Position numbers and translations under genes: made by a program. From Clostridium muellerianum (GTDB lineage Bacteria > Bacillota > Clostridia > Clostridiales > Clostridiaceae), in contig NZ_JABBNI010000047.1 of assembly GCF_012926525.1 (NCBI RefSeq), forward strand, positions 186,001-250,000: DNA of 64,000 nucleotides, given 5' to 3'. The notes beneath the pieces are model-generated. The model did not search any database and was not told the origin of the DNA. It saw only the letters and a program-made list of their open reading frames with translations. Shown here piece by piece: positions 1-8,588 of this stretch. Position 1 is the first letter of the stretch, and each line of letters begins with the position of its first letter.

Positions 1-28
1 TTAGTAATGGGAGAGAGGAGGAATAATT

Positions 29-1405
29 TTGAAGAGAACCTATATCTTAGACACAAATGTTATTCTATATTCACCAGGAGCTATTTTTACCTTTGGAGAT
101 AACGATGTAATTATACCGGAAATTGTATTAGAGGAATTAGATAGTTTTAAAAAACAGAAAAACGATTTAGGTGCTAACGCCAGGCATGCAGCTAGAATTA
201 TAGATAAGCTCAGGAGAGATGGAAAGCTTAATGATGGGGTTGATATGCCTGGTGGAGGAAAACTAAGAGTAGAAATGAATCATCATGATACTGAAATTCC
301 TCTAAGCTGGGATAAAAGTAAGGCTGATAATCGCATAATACAGATTTGTAAGGCACTAAAGGAACAAGGGGAAGATGTATGCCTTATTACGAAGGACATC
401 TTTGAGAGAATTAAAGCGGATATTGTTGGTATAGATGTAGAAGATTTTTATGAAAAGGTTGTACCGGAAAATGAAGAACAGTATACAGGAAGGATAGAGG
501 TTTATGCTTCAAATGAAAAAATATCAGAGTTTTATCATAATAAGTTTATAGAGGTTAAAGATGTACTATGCTATTTAGAATCACAAGGTAAGTATGTTGT
601 GCCTGATCTTTATACTAATCAATTTGTTATAATTCGCTGCAGTGAAAATCCAAAACAAACGGCAATAGGAAGGTTTGATGGCAAAAAAATTGTAAACTTG
701 TATTATAAAGATAATGTTTCACTTGGAATTACTGCAAGAAATGTAGGTCAGAAATTTATGATGGAAGCTCTGTTTACAGATGCGGATAAAGCACCTTTAG
801 TAATAGTAAAAGGTCCAGCAGGCACAGCTAAAACATTATTTTCTTTAGCAGTTGGACTTCAAAAGATTATGGAATGTAGTTATGAGCAGTATAGAAGAAT
901 TCTTGTGTGTAGACCCAATATTACTATGGATGAAGATATAGGATTTTTACCTGGAACGGAGGAGGAAAAAATAGCACCTTTTATGCGACCTATATTTGAT
1001 AATCTGGAAATATTAGTTGATTCAGATGCAAAACAAAGATATAAAAATGAAAAAGAGTTAGCAGATAAAATTAGAGAACTGTTTGATAGAAGAATTATAA
1101 CTACAGAAGCTGTGGCTTATTTAAGAGGAAGATCCATAGTTAAAAACTGGGTGATCATAGATGAAGCTCAAAATTTAACACCAAAACAAGTTAAAGCAAT
1201 TGTAACAAGAGTTGGTGAAGGAACAAAACTTATATTAATAGGAGATCCAGACCAGATAGATCAGCCGTTTCTTGATTCAAGGTCAAATGGGCTTTGTTAT
1301 GCTTCAGAAAAAATGAAGGGAAGTGACCTATGTTATCAAGTTACACTGAATTACGACGAATGTGAAAGATCGCCATTAGCACATGAGGCATCAAAAAGAT
1401 TATAA
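29..1405 (+). CDS. PhoH family ATPase with N-terminal PIN domain
   Basis: PIN-PhoH fusion (PhoH2 type, like Bacillus YlaK). Seen: the N-terminal 140 residues start with LDTNVIL and carry the spaced acidic residues of PIN ribonucleases. The C-terminal half has a P-loop GPAGTAKT near residue 262, a Walker B VIIDEAQN and the PhoH motif GDPDQID. Proteins of this architecture are thought to be RNA helicase/RNases, and 458 aa is the usual length. Start is TTG with GGAGG about 8 nt upstream (at 16-20). It is monocistronic and is followed by a strong terminator. The cellular role is not established for clostridial homologues. Confidence 0.93.
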   Translation: MKRTYILDTNVILYSPGAIFTFGDNDVIIPEIVLEELDSFKKQKNDLGANARHAARIIDKLRRDGKLNDGVDMPGGGKLRVEMNHHDTEIPLSWDKSKADNRIIQICKALKEQGEDVCLITKDIFERIKADIVGIDVEDFYEKVVPENEEQYTGRIEVYASNEKISEFYHNKFIEVKDVLCYLESQGKYVVPDLYTNQFVIIRCSENPKQTAIGRFDGKKIVNLYYKDNVSLGITARNVGQKFMMEALFTDADKAPLVIVKGPAGTAKTLFSLAVGLQKIMECSYEQYRRILVCRPNITMDEDIGFLPGTEEEKIAPFMRPIFDNLEILVDSDAKQRYKNEKELADKIRELFDRRIITTEAVAYLRGRSIVKNWVIIDEAQNLTPKQVKAIVTRVGEGTKLILIGDPDQIDQPFLDSRSNGLCYASEKMKGSDLCYQVTLNYDECERSPLAHEASKRL

Positions 1406-1412
1406 TGATTAT

Positions 1413-1440
1413 AAAAAGGTGGATTTTATCCACTTTTTTA
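1413..1440 (+). terminator. Rho-independent terminator after the PhoH gene
   Basis: Perfect 12-bp hairpin AAAAAGGTGGAT / ATCCACTTTTTT with a 3-nt loop, ending in a T run. It lies 8 nt after the stop codon. Confidence 0.9.
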
Positions 1441-1682
1441 TATTGAAATTTTATGCATTAAAAGGTATTGAAATAGAAATAAATGTCAATAATTTTACAT
1501 ATAACTGTAATGAAAAGGTAAATATAGTAATTTATATAAATTAAGAAAATCCCTATCATGCCTAAAGTTTAATCTTTATTAACAACTTTTATAGGGTATT
1601 TATAATTATTTCTATTTAAAAAATATAGCATTTATTGTACAATATTGAGAGATGTAATTTTAGAAAGGAAAGGTTTTAACAT

Positions 1683-2690
1683 ATGGACAAAAGAAAAACC
1701 GATGGTAAGAAAAAGAAATCCATTTGGAAATTAATTGTAGGTTTTTTCATATTTGAACTATTATTTACTGGAGTAACTGCTCCTCTTTTAATATTTTATG
1801 GACCATTTGAAAATGTAAAGAAAACTATAGTAGAATCTGCAATGACAACACTTAGTCATCAGTTTATTGCTAAAATGTTTTTATCTGACGAAGAAATTAA
1901 TAAAATTTTAGGTGAAAACACTATGGAAAATATCCAACAAGACAAGGTTTCACAGGTTAATTTTGCAAATAATCATGATACAAGCATTGAAAGAGAAGAC
2001 GTTAGTGATGGAAGAAAGTTCAAAGGATATATGCTTATCATTCATGATCCAACGAGGGTAAAAGTGGGTTACAGTAAAAAGTTAGGTGTAGCAGGTGAAT
2101 TAACAAGTCAAATAGCAAAGGATAATAATGCTGTAGCAGCAATTAACGGTGGTGGATTTACAGATAGCTCATCTGGAGATAGTAAGTGGACAGGAACCGG
2201 AGGAAAACCTGTTGGAATATTAATGAGTGATGGCAAAGCAGTTTATAATGATGTAGCGGATGAAGATAAAGAAGTAGAAGTAATGGCAATGACTAAAAAA
2301 GGAGAACTTTTAGTAGGAAATCACAGCTTATCAGAAATGAAATCACTTGGCGTTACAGAGGCTATATCTTTTGGACCAGCAATAGTTGTAAATGGAAGAG
2401 GAACTATAAAATCTGGTGATGGTGGTTGGGGAGTAGCTCCAAGAACTGCTATAGGTCAGAGACAGGATGGTTCTATATTATTTTTAGTTATAGACGGAAG
2501 ACAAACAAAAAGCGTAGGTGCAACATTAAAGGATGTACAAAATATAATGATTCAATATGGTGCAGTAAATGCTACAAATCTTGATGGAGGCTCTTCATCA
2601 ACTATGTATCACGAAGGAGAAGTAATAAACAATCCATGCGATCCTTTAGGAGAAAGATCTGTACCATCTGCGGTTTATGTTAAACCTTAA
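1683..2690 (+). CDS. Membrane-anchored phosphodiester glycosidase (NAGPA domain) protein
   Basis: 335 aa. A lysine-rich N-terminus precedes one membrane segment (about residues 18-42), so the protein is predicted to be anchored with its body outside. The C-terminal 200 residues match the phosphodiester glycosidase (NAGPA, DUF2233) fold: AAINGGGF, a mid-domain TAIGQR and the signature NLDGGSSSTMY near the end. Members remove sugar-phosphate caps or act on exopolysaccharide and wall glycopolymers; the substrate here is unknown. The start ATG follows GAAAGGAAAGG. It is the first gene of a probable three-gene envelope operon (spacings 34 and 35 nt, no terminators between). Confidence 0.88.
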   Translation: MDKRKTDGKKKKSIWKLIVGFFIFELLFTGVTAPLLIFYGPFENVKKTIVESAMTTLSHQFIAKMFLSDEEINKILGENTMENIQQDKVSQVNFANNHDTSIEREDVSDGRKFKGYMLIIHDPTRVKVGYSKKLGVAGELTSQIAKDNNAVAAINGGGFTDSSSGDSKWTGTGGKPVGILMSDGKAVYNDVADEDKEVEVMAMTKKGELLVGNHSLSEMKSLGVTEAISFGPAIVVNGRGTIKSGDGGWGVAPRTAIGQRQDGSILFLVIDGRQTKSVGATLKDVQNIMIQYGAVNATNLDGGSSSTMYHEGEVINNPCDPLGERSVPSAVYVKP

Positions 2691-2724
2691 GTACATTAGA
2701 TAAGTATTAAAAGGAGAGTGCTCA

Positions 2725-3750
2725 ATGAAGATTTTCGTAAGAATTCTTATATGGATAATGATATCATTATCGGTGCAGCTGGCAGGTCTTTTCTATGTTA
2801 ATAAGTATTTATTAGCATCGGACACAACTATAAAAGCTAAAAAAGTAGTTAAAAGCGACAATAAAAAACCAGATGTTAAAATTAACATACCAGATACTGC
2901 AAAAAATATAAATATATCATTTGATGGTAAGTTTTTAGCTTATTACGATGGAGATATATTGAAAATAGTAAATACAGTAACAGGTGATGAAAAGAAGGTA
3001 GAATTTGAAGATGGAGTGAAGGTATCCTTTTACAAATGGCTTTCTGATAGAAATAGAATGCTTATAGCTGAAAAGGAAAGTTCAAGTGATGAATCAAGTT
3101 TTAAGTTAGCTTATTATGATGTAGATAAAGATTTAAAAGAAGATATTAAAAATTTAGAATTAGATGATAAAAAATCAGAAGTTGTGGATATACAAGCATC
3201 ACCTCTTACCAATGTAATATATGTTAAAGTGGCTAGTAGTGGAAAACGCAGCAAAATATATTGGATTAACATAATGAAAGAAATGAAAGATGTTGAAACA
3301 AGAAGCTATCAAATAGGTAACATAAAGCTATTACCTCATGAAGATAAATTAGTATATGAGGATTTGACTCACGGCAGAATATATACAACGGATAAGGATG
3401 AACCTCTAGAAATAAATGGTGTAAACAGACCAAGTTTAGTAGGTGTGGACGATAATGATAATATATATATAGGTGAAACTAATGAAGATAAAGTAACTAA
3501 AATATTTTATGGATCTATAAAAGAAGGTAGAAATAATTTACAAACTGTAGATTTAGGAAGCGCTGTAGATAAAGATAATATACTTATAACAGAACAGGGA
3601 AAGATTTATATAAATGATAATCTTAGAGGGCTTGTAAAGGAATTTTCTAGTGGAAGAGAATATAAGTATGAAGGGTCTTTCCTGCAGATGTATAATGGGG
3701 GAGTAGTATCTTTAAGTGACGGAAAACTTATAAAGACTTTATTTAATTAA
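2725..3750 (+). CDS. Exported protein of unknown function, beta-propeller-like
   Basis: 341 aa. The first 30 residues form a signal anchor (MKIFVRILIWIMISL, then hydrophobic). The rest is beta-rich and Lys/Asp-rich, with short repeats such as FDGKFLAYYDGDILKIVN, KIYWINIMK and KIYINDNLRGLVKEF. Their spacing resembles blades of a TolB/WD40-like propeller; this fold is inferred, not proven. ATG follows AAAAGGAGAG. It lies between the NAGPA protein and a site-2 protease, apparently co-transcribed, so a role at the cell surface is likely. No catalytic motif was recognised. Confidence 0.8.
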   Translation: MKIFVRILIWIMISLSVQLAGLFYVNKYLLASDTTIKAKKVVKSDNKKPDVKINIPDTAKNINISFDGKFLAYYDGDILKIVNTVTGDEKKVEFEDGVKVSFYKWLSDRNRMLIAEKESSSDESSFKLAYYDVDKDLKEDIKNLELDDKKSEVVDIQASPLTNVIYVKVASSGKRSKIYWINIMKEMKDVETRSYQIGNIKLLPHEDKLVYEDLTHGRIYTTDKDEPLEINGVNRPSLVGVDDNDNIYIGETNEDKVTKIFYGSIKEGRNNLQTVDLGSAVDKDNILITEQGKIYINDNLRGLVKEFSSGREYKYEGSFLQMYNGGVVSLSDGKLIKTLFN

Positions 3751-3785
3751 AAATAGCTTGTATTAGGCAGAAAGGATGATTATGT

Positions 3786-4430
3786 TTGGAAAATTCGCTG
3801 ATAAATATAATACTCATGATACCAGCCATACTTATAGGCTTTACCTTTCATGAGTATGCACATGCTGTTGTAGCAGATAAGTTAGGAGATAAAACTCCTA
3901 AATTCCAAGGCAGGCTTACTTTAAATCCATTTGTTCACATAGATATAATTGGTTTTATAATGATATTAGTTGCTGGTTTTGGATGGGCAAAGCCTGTTCA
4001 AATAAATCCATCGGCTTTTAAAAATAGGTATAAGGATGATCTAAAGGTATCTATTGCTGGACCTATAGCAAATCTAATAGTGGCATTTATAGCAGCAATA
4101 TTTATGGCACTGATATCTAAATATGGATTAACAGCATTAAGTGTAACTTCAGGGCTTTATGGGATAATTTTAAGGATAATGTACCTTACTGTTACTACAA
4201 ATTGTATGCTTTTTGTTTTTAATCTTATACCAATACCGGGATTAGATGGATTTCATATTTTGAGGGATTTGTTTCCAAGCTATTATTACAAAATATCAGA
4301 TACAGTATATAAGTATCAAATGATTATACTTTTAGTAATTATAGTAACTCCAATAGCATCATATATAGTTGGAATACCATCAAAACTTTTATATAACGCA
4401 CTTATTAATATTGCAAGTATTATAATATAA
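3786..4430 (+). CDS. Site-2 protease family (M50) membrane metalloprotease
   Basis: 214 aa, almost entirely hydrophobic with about five membrane segments. Seen: the zinc motif HEYAH at residues 22-26 inside the first helix, and the second metal-binding motif IPIPGLDG near residue 150. These define the short, PDZ-less rhomboid-like S2P group (YwhC/SpoIVFB relatives). Such enzymes cleave substrates within the membrane; the substrate here is unknown. The start used is TTG with AGAAAGGATG upstream; an ATG four bases upstream is in another frame. It is the last gene of the three-gene envelope cluster. Confidence 0.92.
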   Translation: MENSLINIILMIPAILIGFTFHEYAHAVVADKLGDKTPKFQGRLTLNPFVHIDIIGFIMILVAGFGWAKPVQINPSAFKNRYKDDLKVSIAGPIANLIVAFIAAIFMALISKYGLTALSVTSGLYGIILRIMYLTVTTNCMLFVFNLIPIPGLDGFHILRDLFPSYYYKISDTVYKYQMIILLVIIVTPIASYIVGIPSKLLYNALINIASIII

Positions 4431-4485
4431 TGCAATGCAAAATACCGTAAATAAGGTAATGATGTACTTTATACTGAATTACCTT

Positions 4486-4643
4486 AGGCATATTCAAAAA
4501 AATAACAAGTCAGTATGTTAGTATATTTTGCGTCATACTGCGTCAACAGAACCCTTTGATAAACAACTATCAGCGGAACCTGTTTCTTTGTCTGACATAA
4601 AATATACTAACATCTTTGACTTGTTATTTTCTTTCATATGCCT
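4486..4643 (+). repeat. Palindromic repeat family R1, copy a
   Basis: 158-bp imperfect palindrome. The ends AGGCATATTCAAAAAAATAAC and (reversed) AGGCATATGAAAGAAAATAAC are inverted repeats, and the arms continue through GTTAGTATATTTT. The centre holds a small hairpin (TTTGATA / TATCAG) between GGAACC-like boxes. Related copies: 7262-7388, 10684-10843 and 34722-34879, plus a fragment at 38431-38461. It codes for nothing. Confidence 0.9.
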
Positions 4644-4680
4644 TATTTAAATTTTGTTAATACATCAGGAGGAATTTTTT

Positions 4681-5316
4681 ATGAGACTAAGGAAAAAATG
4701 GTGGGCAAGACCAGAGATGGAGCAAAGTCCTTTAACCATAGTAAATCCACAAGAATATAAAGGAAAATGGAGTGAAGAATTTAAAAATCAAAATCCTATA
4801 TATTTAGAATTAGGATGTGGAAGAGGAACTTTTTTATGTGAGCATACAAGGCAAAATCTTAATGTTAACTATATAGGAATAGATTTAAAGGATGAAGTGT
4901 TGATATATGCTTTAAGAAAATTAATACAGGAAGAACTTACAAATGCAAGAATTATTCCTACTAATATAACAAATATTTCAGAAATGTTTGATGAAAATGA
5001 AGTAAGTAGAATATATATAAATTTCTGTAATCCATGGCCAAAGGATAGACATAACAAAAGAAGGCTTACACATACAAGATTTTTAAACCAATATAAGCAA
5101 TTTTTAAAGCCTGAAAGTGAAATATGGTTTAAAACAGATGATAAGGATTTATTTGAGGATTCTCAAGTTTATTTTAAGGAGAATGGTTTTAATATTAAAT
5201 ATTTAACTTATGATCTTCATAATAGCGATTTCCAGGGAAATATAGTTACAGAATATGAGGCAAAGTTCACTTCCTTGGGAATGAAAACTATGTTTTTATT
5301 AGCGAAACTTGTGTAA
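4681..5316 (+). CDS. trmB: tRNA (guanine-N7-)-methyltransferase
   Basis: 211 aa. S-adenosylmethionine-dependent enzyme making m7G46 in the variable loop of tRNA. Seen: the N-terminal [14 protein letters not shown] typical of bacterial TrmB, the SAM motif [11 protein letters not shown], and the family signature [18 protein letters not shown]. Full length. An upstream in-frame start at 4654 exists, but the ATG at 4681 sits behind a perfect AGGAGG and gives the conserved N-terminus. Preceded by repeat R1a and followed by a terminator. Confidence 0.96.
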   Translation: MRLRKKWWARPEMEQSPLTIVNPQEYKGKWSEEFKNQNPIYLELGCGRGTFLCEHTRQNLNVNYIGIDLKDEVLIYALRKLIQEELTNARIIPTNITNISEMFDENEVSRIYINFCNPWPKDRHNKRRLTHTRFLNQYKQFLKPESEIWFKTDDKDLFEDSQVYFKENGFNIKYLTYDLHNSDFQGNIVTEYEAKFTSLGMKTMFLLAKLV

Positions 5317-5384
5317 TCTACAAATAATAATTTGAAGATCAAAATAAACTCTTGAATCTACAAATAAAGTTTTGAATGAGATAT

Positions 5385-5428
5385 CCCACATTAGAGCTAA
5401 AACAAGTACTCTAATGTGGATTTTGTTT
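5385..5428 (+). terminator. Rho-independent terminator after trmB
   Basis: Hairpin CCACATTAGAG / CTCTAATGTGG (11 bp) with a 12-nt loop, followed by ATTTTGTTT. Confidence 0.85.
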
Positions 5429-5478
5429 GTGATAAAAATAAGAGAGATTAAGGTGTATTCCTGTAATAAAATAAAAAC

Positions 5479-5507
5479 AAAGCTGAGATTAAAATCTTGG
5501 CTTTTTT
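5479..5507. terminator. Probable bidirectional terminator
   Basis: Hairpin AAGCTGAGATT / AATCTTGGCTT with a T run on the + side and a purine/T-rich flank on the - side. It lies just beyond the stop of the small minus-strand gene at 5521-5697. Confidence 0.65.
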
Positions 5508-5520
5508 CTAATATTAGGTA

Positions 5521-5697
5521 TTATAAAAAATATAATTTATAATTATATAAATTATATTTATATATATCAATTGGTAATATTGACCCTGTTTTATAAAGAG
5601 CAAATTTAGCATCATATGCCTCTGTTTCTCTATATAAGTTTTCTTTTGTAGAACGTATTTTGTTTTTATAGGTCAGTTCATTTTGATTCTTTTTCAT
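5521..5697 (-). CDS. Small basic protein of unknown function (58 aa)
   Basis: Open frame of 58 codons starting MKKNQNELTYKNKIR and ending in a Tyr/Asn/Lys-rich tail. Support: ATG at 5697 preceded by GAGGTGAATT at good spacing, TAA at 5521 and a hairpin terminator at 5479-5507. It fills an otherwise empty gap. No domain recognised; highly charged N-terminus and no membrane segment. Because it is short and AT-rich at its 3' end, confidence is moderate. Confidence 0.55.
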   Translation of the reverse strand: MKKNQNELTYKNKIRSTKENLYRETEAYDAKFALYKTGSILPIDIYKYNLYNYKLYFL

Positions 5698-5952
5698 CTA
5701 TAATTCACCTCGTCTTTATAGTATGCACATATTAGAAAAAAGTATCAGATAATTTTTAAAATTTAGTATTATAAATAAAAAAGTTTTTATTTAATATAAA
5801 AAAATAATTCACATTAAATTTGTTTTAATAGACACTTAAGATGTGTTAAAATAAATAGCATAATTTATATTGTTTTAGTAAAAATAGTATAATTATGAAT
5901 TGCTAAGTTAAATTATGAGACATAGTTTTTGTATTGAAGGGCGTGATATATT

Positions 5953-6753
5953 ATGAATTTTGTAATAGAATTGTTATTAAAAACCTGTATAGAAACAGTT
6001 TATCTAACAGGTATGGTTATATTAATTGGATTGATCCTTGGTATATTAAGAAATAATTCAATTAAAAACTTTCAAAGGAGTTTTGGTAGTAAAGCTGTAA
6101 TGATAACAGGATTTATTGGTGTTCCAATTCATGAATTGAGTCATGCTATTTTTGCTGTGTTGTTTGGACATAAAATTACCAGGGTAAAATTACTTCAAAA
6201 ACCAGATGAAAATGGTGTACTTGGATATGTACAGCATGGATATAATCAAAATAGCATTTACCAGCAGATAGGAAATTTTTTTATAGGTATAGCACCTATA
6301 TTTGGAGGAGTTTTTTCAATAATTGCTTTAATGAAGATTATAATTCCTAAAGCATACAGTAGTTTTATAAGTATATTATTTGGAAGTTTACATGTTACAG
6401 CTTTAAATAAGAGTACAGTTGAAGGAGTAATGAATTCTTATTTAGGCCTGATAAAAGTTATTTTTTCTTTGAAGAATTTTGAAAATCCATACTTTTATAT
6501 ATTTTTATTTGCAGCTATATGTATATCATCTCATATATCTTTAAGTTCTGCGGATATAAAGGGAGCGTCAAAAGGTCTTGGGGTTATATTTATAATATTA
6601 TTTATACTGAATGCTTTAAATTTATCAAAATATATATTATCTGTTGATTTAATAAAATATAATATTTTGATAACGGGATTTTTAATGATAGCTATAATAC
6701 TTTCTACAATAACGTTTTTAATAAGTTTATTTTTTGTTAGTATAAAGAATTAA
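5953..6753 (+). CDS. M50-like membrane metallopeptidase family protein
   Basis: 266 aa with about seven predicted membrane segments. The motif HELSH (H60, E61, H64) falls in a hydrophobic stretch after GVPI, as in site-2 protease-like proteins. A clear second NPDG-type motif is lacking; HISLSSADIKGA near residue 196 may contribute an acidic ligand. Activity is therefore less certain than for the protease at 3786-4430. ATG follows GAAGGGCGTG. Monocistronic; neighbours give no clear substrate. Confidence 0.75.
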   Translation: MNFVIELLLKTCIETVYLTGMVILIGLILGILRNNSIKNFQRSFGSKAVMITGFIGVPIHELSHAIFAVLFGHKITRVKLLQKPDENGVLGYVQHGYNQNSIYQQIGNFFIGIAPIFGGVFSIIALMKIIIPKAYSSFISILFGSLHVTALNKSTVEGVMNSYLGLIKVIFSLKNFENPYFYIFLFAAICISSHISLSSADIKGASKGLGVIFIILFILNALNLSKYILSVDLIKYNILITGFLMIAIILSTITFLISLFFVSIKN

Positions 6754-6860
6754 TAAAAAAGTTTATGTATATTAATTCATGGAATAATTTGTAAATAAAA
6801 TATAGTTGTGTTAAAATAGTATTGTTACATATAAGATAGAGAATGGGGAGTTGACATACT

Positions 6861-7232
6861 ATGTTTAGAGAGAAAATTAATGAATTTATTCATGTAGTTT
6901 CTAAAAGTGAAGACTGTGAATGCTTAGATATGATGGAAGAGTTAGTAGATTCTGCTTCAGATTATTTAAGAAGAGTTAATGTATTAGAGATAGGAATAAT
7001 GGTTGGAAAATACAACAAAGAAGGTACTGAATATAGGGAATATATTAAAAAACTTGATAAGCAAAGAAGTAACGCACATAATAATTTAATATCTAATGTT
7101 AAAATTATTAACAGGCTCTGCAGAAAAAATGATTTAGTGCCAATATATCAAGGAAATGAGGATGACAGAATAGAAGTAGCTGAGTTTGCTCAAAAGGTGG
7201 TAGATGAATTATTTAGTACAAGAAAGTTATGA
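6861..7232 (+). CDS. Conserved helical protein of unknown function
   Basis: 123 aa, soluble and mostly alpha-helical, with an early Cys pair (CECLDMMEEL). It may belong to the clostridial DUF3232 group, but I cannot confirm this. No signal peptide or catalytic motif. GGGGAG lies about 12 nt before ATG. It stands alone, separated from the convergent DUF2156 gene by repeat R1b. Confidence 0.7.
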   Translation: MFREKINEFIHVVSKSEDCECLDMMEELVDSASDYLRRVNVLEIGIMVGKYNKEGTEYREYIKKLDKQRSNAHNNLISNVKIINRLCRKNDLVPIYQGNEDDRIEVAEFAQKVVDELFSTRKL

Positions 7233-7261
7233 TAGGAAAATTTAAATAAAGTTTAGTATCA

Positions 7262-7388
7262 AAATATATTGAATAACTAAGAAATCAGTTAGTATATTTT
7301 GCACCATACTGTGTCGGCGAAAATTGTTTCTTTGTCTGACACAAAATATACTAACATATTTAACTTATTACTTTCCTCCACATGCATT
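7262..7388 (+). repeat. Palindromic repeat family R1, copy b (shortened centre)
   Basis: Arms GTTAGTATATTTTGCACCATACTGTGTC and CTTTGTCTGACACAAAATATACTAAC match copy a. The central hairpin segment is reduced. It lies between convergent genes and probably also serves as a transcription boundary. Confidence 0.8.
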
Positions 7389-7428
7389 AATAAAATCAAA
7401 ATATATTAAACAAAAAATCTTATAGTAT

Positions 7429-8313
7429 TTAATTTACATTGAATTTTTTAGAAAATTTAACTGGAGAATAAGATAATTTTGCTTTTCTTAGGCCTTCAAT
7501 TCCTAAATCTTGTTCGCGATTTATAAAAGGAATCTCACTAAAATAGCTTTCAATAAATGTTTTATTAACAAAGTTATAAAGACCCCTTATGTCAGAATCT
7601 GCTTTTTCAATATGAATTATTCCTAAGTTTTCATTTACCTTCTCACCTATAGTAAAAGCTGATAATTTATCATTAACATGCACAACCATTCCAATAAAGT
7701 CTAATTTACTACTATTCTTTAATAATTCTTCTATAGACTTAAGCTCATATAAAAGGTATCCCTTACACATATGTTTGTAGCACCATTCACGAGCGGCTTT
7801 TATACAAGTCTGTATTAGTTCAGCAGTTATTTCAGAAACTTTATAATCGTAGTTTTTGACAAAATAATTATAGTGATTTTTTTTCTTATGAAGTATTTTG
7901 CCAGACAGATTTATAAGTTTTTCACTTTCGTATATATAATCAAAGTTATCTCTATCTTCTTCTATAACAAAAGTATCACCGAAAACTTCTAAAAGGTCAT
8001 TTATAAAGGGTTGTTCGGCATCTTTAAAAAGGTAATTTAGATTATATAAAGATTTATTTTTTAATAAATAATTAACTATATCTTTTAGATTTTCTTTTTT
8101 ATAACCTATAGGTTGCATAAAGTGGTAGTTTCCATCAAAGTCCATTTTTTTAATAATTAGCACATCTTTATAAATAGCGTACTGTATATCACAAGCTTTT
8201 CTCCATATAAAAAGATTTGTAAAAGAATATTCACAGGTTTCAAATAAATATGGTTTTAAATATTTATCAAATAGTTTTTTATCTTCTAATGTTAAAATTT
8301 TAAAATCAAGCAT
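7429..8313 (-). CDS. DUF2156 (phosphatidylglycerol lysyltransferase C-terminal-like) protein
   Basis: 294 aa. The sequence fits the soluble DUF2156 group, an acyltransferase-like fold with two GNAT-related halves: N-terminal CEYSFTNLFIWR, mid HKKKNHYNYFVKNY, and C-terminal IHIEKADSDIRGLYNFVNKTF with INREQDLGIEGLRKAKLSY. Related domains in MprF transfer lysine from tRNA to lipid. The free-standing protein lacks the membrane flippase domain and its acceptor is unknown. ATG at 8313 follows GAAAGGATG. Confidence 0.85.
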   Translation of the reverse strand: MLDFKILTLEDKKLFDKYLKPYLFETCEYSFTNLFIWRKACDIQYAIYKDVLIIKKMDFDGNYHFMQPIGYKKENLKDIVNYLLKNKSLYNLNYLFKDAEQPFINDLLEVFGDTFVIEEDRDNFDYIYESEKLINLSGKILHKKKNHYNYFVKNYDYKVSEITAELIQTCIKAAREWCYKHMCKGYLLYELKSIEELLKNSSKLDFIGMVVHVNDKLSAFTIGEKVNENLGIIHIEKADSDIRGLYNFVNKTFIESYFSEIPFINREQDLGIEGLRKAKLSYSPVKFSKKFNVN

Positions 8314-8588
8314 AGTTACATCCTTTCTGTAAAAAATCAGTATTAGTTAATATTGAATATTGTTTACAGTATATAAATATTATATTATAAAAATGCTATT
8401 TGGCAAACAATATTTTTGTATTTACATTATAAAATAGTTATTTTTAGTAAAGTTAAAAGTATGTTAATTTAACATACAGCGATGTTAAAAACAGGTTAAA
8501 GTCTTTGTCATTTAATAATATTATTACTTTTTAATAGTAAAATAATTAATGAAAATACTAATTGGTAATAATATCAAGGAGGACAATG

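Noticed and set aside
4486-4643. R1 palindrome as an insertion sequence
   Set aside because: No transposase frame in any copy; at most a non-autonomous element.
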